Below are positions 61,399 to 64,000 of a DNA stretch of 64,000 bases, in pieces (the first letter of the stretch is position 1; each line of letters begins with the position of its first letter). A model generated the notes under the pieces. The model worked only from the letters and a program-made list of their open reading frames with translations. It had not been told where the DNA came from and searched no databases. Source of the stretch: Caldanaerovirga acetigignens (GTDB taxonomy: Bacteria; Bacillota; Thermosediminibacteria; Thermosediminibacterales; Thermosediminibacteraceae); contig NZ_FRCR01000001.1 of NCBI RefSeq assembly GCF_900142995.1, positions 224,443 to 288,442 on the forward strand, given 5' to 3'. The translations under genes were made by a program, and so were the position numbers.

Positions 61399-62613
61399 TT
61401 GAGGCCTGAAGAACAATTTGAACTTTTAAGACAAAATGTAGCCGAAATAATTTCGGAGGAAGAATTATTAAATAAACTGAGAAAATCTTACGAAGAAAAA
61501 AGACCTTTAAAAGTGAAATTAGGTTTGGATCCCACTGCTCCGGATGTTCACCTCGGACATGCTGTGGTATTGAAGAAAATGAGGCAGTTTCAAGAGTTAG
61601 GGCATGAAGTAGTCTTGATAATCGGAGATTTTACCGGGATGGTTGGAGATCCAACGGGAAAATCAGAAACGAGAAAACAACTTTCAAGGGAAGAAATTAT
61701 GGAGAATGCAAAAACTTATAAAGAGCAGGTGTTTAAAATTTTAGATCCGGATAAAACAAAAATTGTTTTTAATAGTGAATGGCTGAGTCGAATGACTTTT
61801 GAAGATGTATTAAAATTAGCCTCAAAGTACACCGTAGCCCGCATGTTAGAAAGAGAGGATTTTAGCAAGAGATTTACCGAGGGAAGGCCAATCTCTATAC
61901 ATGAATTTTTCTATCCGCTTATGCAGGGTTATGATTCGGTAGCCCTTAATGCTGATGTCGAATTAGGAGCAACAGAACAAAAATTTAACATTTTAATGGG
62001 GAGAATACTGCAAAAGGAATATGGACAGGAGCCTCAAGTGGCAGTGCTCATGCCCATTCTCGTCGGAATCGATGGCAAGCGAAAAATGAGCAAAAGTCTT
62101 GGAAATTACATAGGAGTGAGTGACCCACCCGATGAAATGTACGGAAAAGTAATGTCTATTCCCGATGAAATAATGCTTGAGTATTATAAGTTGGCTACGG
62201 ATTTAGAAAATCATGAATTGGAAAAAATAGCAGAAAGCTTAAAGGAAGGAAGAGTAAATCCTAGAGATCTAAAAATGAGACTGGCTAGAGAAATTGTAAA
62301 ACTTTATCACGGTAGTGAGGCAGCTTTGAAAGCAGAGGAGAACTTTGTAAGAATATTTCAAAAAAAAGATCTACCGGATGAAATTCCGATATTCGAGGTA
62401 AATGAGGAAAAAATATGGTTACCTAAGTTAATAACCCTTATAGGATTTTCATCGTCCAATAGTGAGGCTTTAAGGATGTTGAAACAAGGAGCTGTAAAGA
62501 TAAATGGTGAAAAAATTATTGACGCTACAGAAGTTGAGATAAGATCTCCCTTTATTTTACAAGTGGGAAAGCGAAAATTTGTGAAAGTTATCAATGCCAA
62601 AAATAATATATGA
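61399..62613 (+). CDS. tyrS: Tyrosine--tRNA ligase, TyrZ type
   Basis: A 404-residue class I synthetase: HIGH-like HLGH in [17 protein letters not shown] in [14 protein letters not shown], and a C-terminal S4 RNA-binding domain (about 340-404). The KMSKS form groups it with TyrZ rather than Bacillus TyrS, which has a KFGKT-type loop (family knowledge). TTG start with an agagggat site. Ends in a strong terminator. Confidence 0.95.
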   Translation: MRPEEQFELLRQNVAEIISEEELLNKLRKSYEEKRPLKVKLGLDPTAPDVHLGHAVVLKKMRQFQELGHEVVLIIGDFTGMVGDPTGKSETRKQLSREEIMENAKTYKEQVFKILDPDKTKIVFNSEWLSRMTFEDVLKLASKYTVARMLEREDFSKRFTEGRPISIHEFFYPLMQGYDSVALNADVELGATEQKFNILMGRILQKEYGQEPQVAVLMPILVGIDGKRKMSKSLGNYIGVSDPPDEMYGKVMSIPDEIMLEYYKLATDLENHELEKIAESLKEGRVNPRDLKMRLAREIVKLYHGSEAALKAEENFVRIFQKKDLPDEIPIFEVNEEKIWLPKLITLIGFSSSNSEALRMLKQGAVKINGEKIIDATEVEIRSPFILQVGKRKFVKVINAKNNI

Positions 62614-62621
62614 ACCAATTC

Positions 62622-62658
62622 AACCCCTCCTGCATATTTTGATTAGGAGGGGTTTTTT
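62622..62658 (+). terminator. Terminator after tyrS; right arm carries the yunB ribosome site
   Basis: aacccctcct (62622-62631) pairs with aggaggggtt (62645-62654), followed by T to 62658. The right arm aggagggg is also a perfect Shine-Dalgarno sequence six bases before the yunB ATG. Confidence 0.9.
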
Positions 62659-63309
62659 ATGTTTATACGGTTGAAAACAAAAAGAAATAGGAGGTGCCCT
62701 ATAAAACTAAGTGCTTATATGCTCATTTTAATTGTAATGCTAAATTTTATTATATTTGCATTTATTGAAAGGCAAATAGCACCTACCCTTTTGGCATTAG
62801 CAGAGGCTAGGGCCAGAATTATAGCAACGGAGGCCATAAATAAAGCGGTGAAGGAAAGGATAACCAAAAATATTAAGTACACTGACCTCATTGCTATACA
62901 TAAAGATATCAACGGCCAGGTAACGTTAATCCAAATAAATACGATAGAAATAAACCGGATAGAAACCGAAACCTCTTTAGAAGTAGTAAAAACCTTAAAG
63001 GAAATCAGTATGGAAAAAATAAAAATACCTCTAGGTTTAATTACTGGAAGTAAAATATTATCAAATATGGGACCCACGATTAGCGTATCTTTATATCCTG
63101 TTGGAACTGCTTACGTAGATACTTCTGAAGCATTTGAAGAAGCTGGCATTAATCAAACGAGACATAAAATATTGCTGGACATCACGGCTCAGGTAAGAAT
63201 AGTTCAGCCACTTTTGAGTTCAAAAGTAGAGATAAAAACTAGCGTCCCTATAGCTGAAACAATTATTATAGGTTCTGTGCCTCAAACAATATTAGACTTT
63301 AAACAGTGA
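62659..63309 (+). CDS. yunB: Sporulation protein YunB
   Basis: A 216-residue protein with one N-terminal transmembrane helix (about 17-37) and the YunB pattern ALAEARARIIATEAINKAV, ITGSKILSNMGP and LLDITAQVRIVQPL. YunB is expressed in the mother cell (sigma-E) in B. subtilis; its mechanism is unclear. The only ribosome site is inside the tyrS terminator. I could not identify a sigma-E promoter with confidence. Confidence 0.88.
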   Translation: MFIRLKTKRNRRCPIKLSAYMLILIVMLNFIIFAFIERQIAPTLLALAEARARIIATEAINKAVKERITKNIKYTDLIAIHKDINGQVTLIQINTIEINRIETETSLEVVKTLKEISMEKIKIPLGLITGSKILSNMGPTISVSLYPVGTAYVDTSEAFEEAGINQTRHKILLDITAQVRIVQPLLSSKVEIKTSVPIAETIIIGSVPQTILDFKQ

Positions 63310-63473
63310 GCTAAACCTGTGAAAAACAAAGAAGAATTAAAGGATGTTAATTTTTTTTTAATAAATGAGTTTTTTATTAATATCTTTCTAAATTGCAGAT
63401 GGATTATATTTATGGTATAGTACAAAACACTGAAACTAAAGGATAAACTACTGTCTTAAAAAAACAAACAGGG
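63310..63473. other. Noncoding gap before the rRNA promoters
   Basis: AT-rich sequence with no convincing gene, hairpin terminator or repeat. It separates yunB from the rRNA operon. Confidence 0.6.
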
Positions 63474-63502
63474 TTGACAAAAAACTGCGAGAGCGATATA
63501 AT
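63474..63502 (+). promoter_or_regulatory. rRNA operon promoter P1
   Basis: TTGACA (63474-63479), 17-base spacer, TATAAT (63497-63502): perfect consensus sigma-A promoter. Confidence 0.93.
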
Positions 63503-63511
63503 AAGGAACTG

Positions 63512-63581
63512 TCGGCGGAAGAAGCTGAAGATGAGATAGTTGACAAGAAGGGGAAAAGATGATACAATAGAATTCCGCCGA
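63512..63581 (+). repeat. Inverted repeat enclosing rRNA promoter P2
   Basis: tcggcggaa (63512-63520) and ttccgccga (63573-63581): a 9-base perfect inverted repeat separated by 52 bases that contain P2. P1 transcripts could fold into this stem. Confidence 0.8.
63540..63568 (+). promoter_or_regulatory. rRNA operon promoter P2
   Basis: TTGACA (63540-63545), 17-base spacer, TACAAT (63563-63568), 66 bases downstream of P1. Confidence 0.88.
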
Positions 63582-63680
63582 GGGTATGAACCTTGAGAAC
63601 TGAACAGTGCCACGCCTGAGAGTTTTGACCGAAAGGTGTGTAAAAGAGTAAGCGTGGAGCTTACTTTAAAGGATTAGGAT
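63569..63680 (+). other. Pre-16S leader
   Basis: Contains a boxA-like region (ttgagaactgaacag, near 63593-63607) of the type that precedes clostridial 16S genes, and a local stem ccacgc (63610-63615) with gcgtgg (63652-63657), possibly part of processing. Confidence 0.55.

Positions 63681-64000
<320 letters not shown>

Noticed and set aside
62604..62640. Sigma-E promoter for yunB (catatttt as -10)
   Set aside because: No -35 element at suitable spacing; the match is too weak in AT-rich sequence.

Overview
The window is a low-GC, Gram-positive, spore-forming and flagellated bacterium of the class Clostridia, very probably a thermophile. Evidence seen directly: an alpha/beta-type spore protein gene, a yunB sporulation gene, a T-box leader, an L20-type leader, CodY, the Firmicutes-type fla/che operon with fliY, cheC, cheD and sigD, and proteins rich in Lys and Glu. 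The partial 16S rRNA at the right edge would settle the genus. Thermosediminibacterales or a neighbouring thermophilic order is my guess, not a result. The window is almost entirely conserved core chromosome. I see no transposon, prophage, CRISPR array or defence island.

Left part (1-7806): the end of dprA, then topA, trmFO, xerC, hslV, hslU and codY, all on the + strand and ending in a strong terminator. From family knowledge this is the same order as smf-topA-gid-codV-clpQ-clpY-codY of Bacillus subtilis, which also runs into the fla/che operon.

Flagellar-chemotaxis operon (about 7855-37246, 29 kb, + strand): flgB, flgC, fliE, fliF, fliG, fliH, fliI, fliJ, a ylxF/MotE-like gene, fliK, flgD, a TIGR02530-type gene, flgE, flbD, motA, motB, fliL, fliM, fliY, cheY, fliO, fliP, fliQ, fliR, flhB, flhA, flhF, flhG, a YcgR/PilZ gene, cheA, cheW, cheC, cheD, sigD, a DUF342 gene and a small basic protein. 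Genes overlap or lie a few bases apart, so translation is probably coupled. cheB and cheR are absent; a PilZ gene occupies the place where B. subtilis has cheB. The operon encodes rod, MS ring, export gate, hook, stator, C ring, chemotaxis core and the late sigma factor.

Middle (37256-44090): a minus-strand iron-sulfur/tRNA-thiolation cluster (iscR, iscS, iscU, mnmA, with a separate Nfu-type gene), hisC, a spore protein gene, seven tRNA genes (Val, Asp, Phe, Gly, Cys, Leu, Val), and a DUF445 gene.

Right part (43800-64000): translation genes with several RNA-level controls: T-box plus thrS; an L20-type leader with infC (apparent AUU start), rpmI and rplT; ktrB-like and ktrA-like potassium uptake genes; a SpoU methyltransferase; a very short yqzL gene; a possible Phe-codon leader peptide overlapping a terminator in front of pheS-pheT; zapA; a PolX whose polymerase site has lost its catalytic aspartates while its PHP nuclease site is intact; mutS2; a DUF523 gene; a divergent pbp1A/tyrS pair; yunB; and the start of an rRNA operon with two consensus promoters.

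The best candidates for something undescribed are the pheST leader (50393-50440), the polymerase-dead PolX (54205-55929) and the DUF342 plus small-protein pair closing the flagellar operon (35535-37246).
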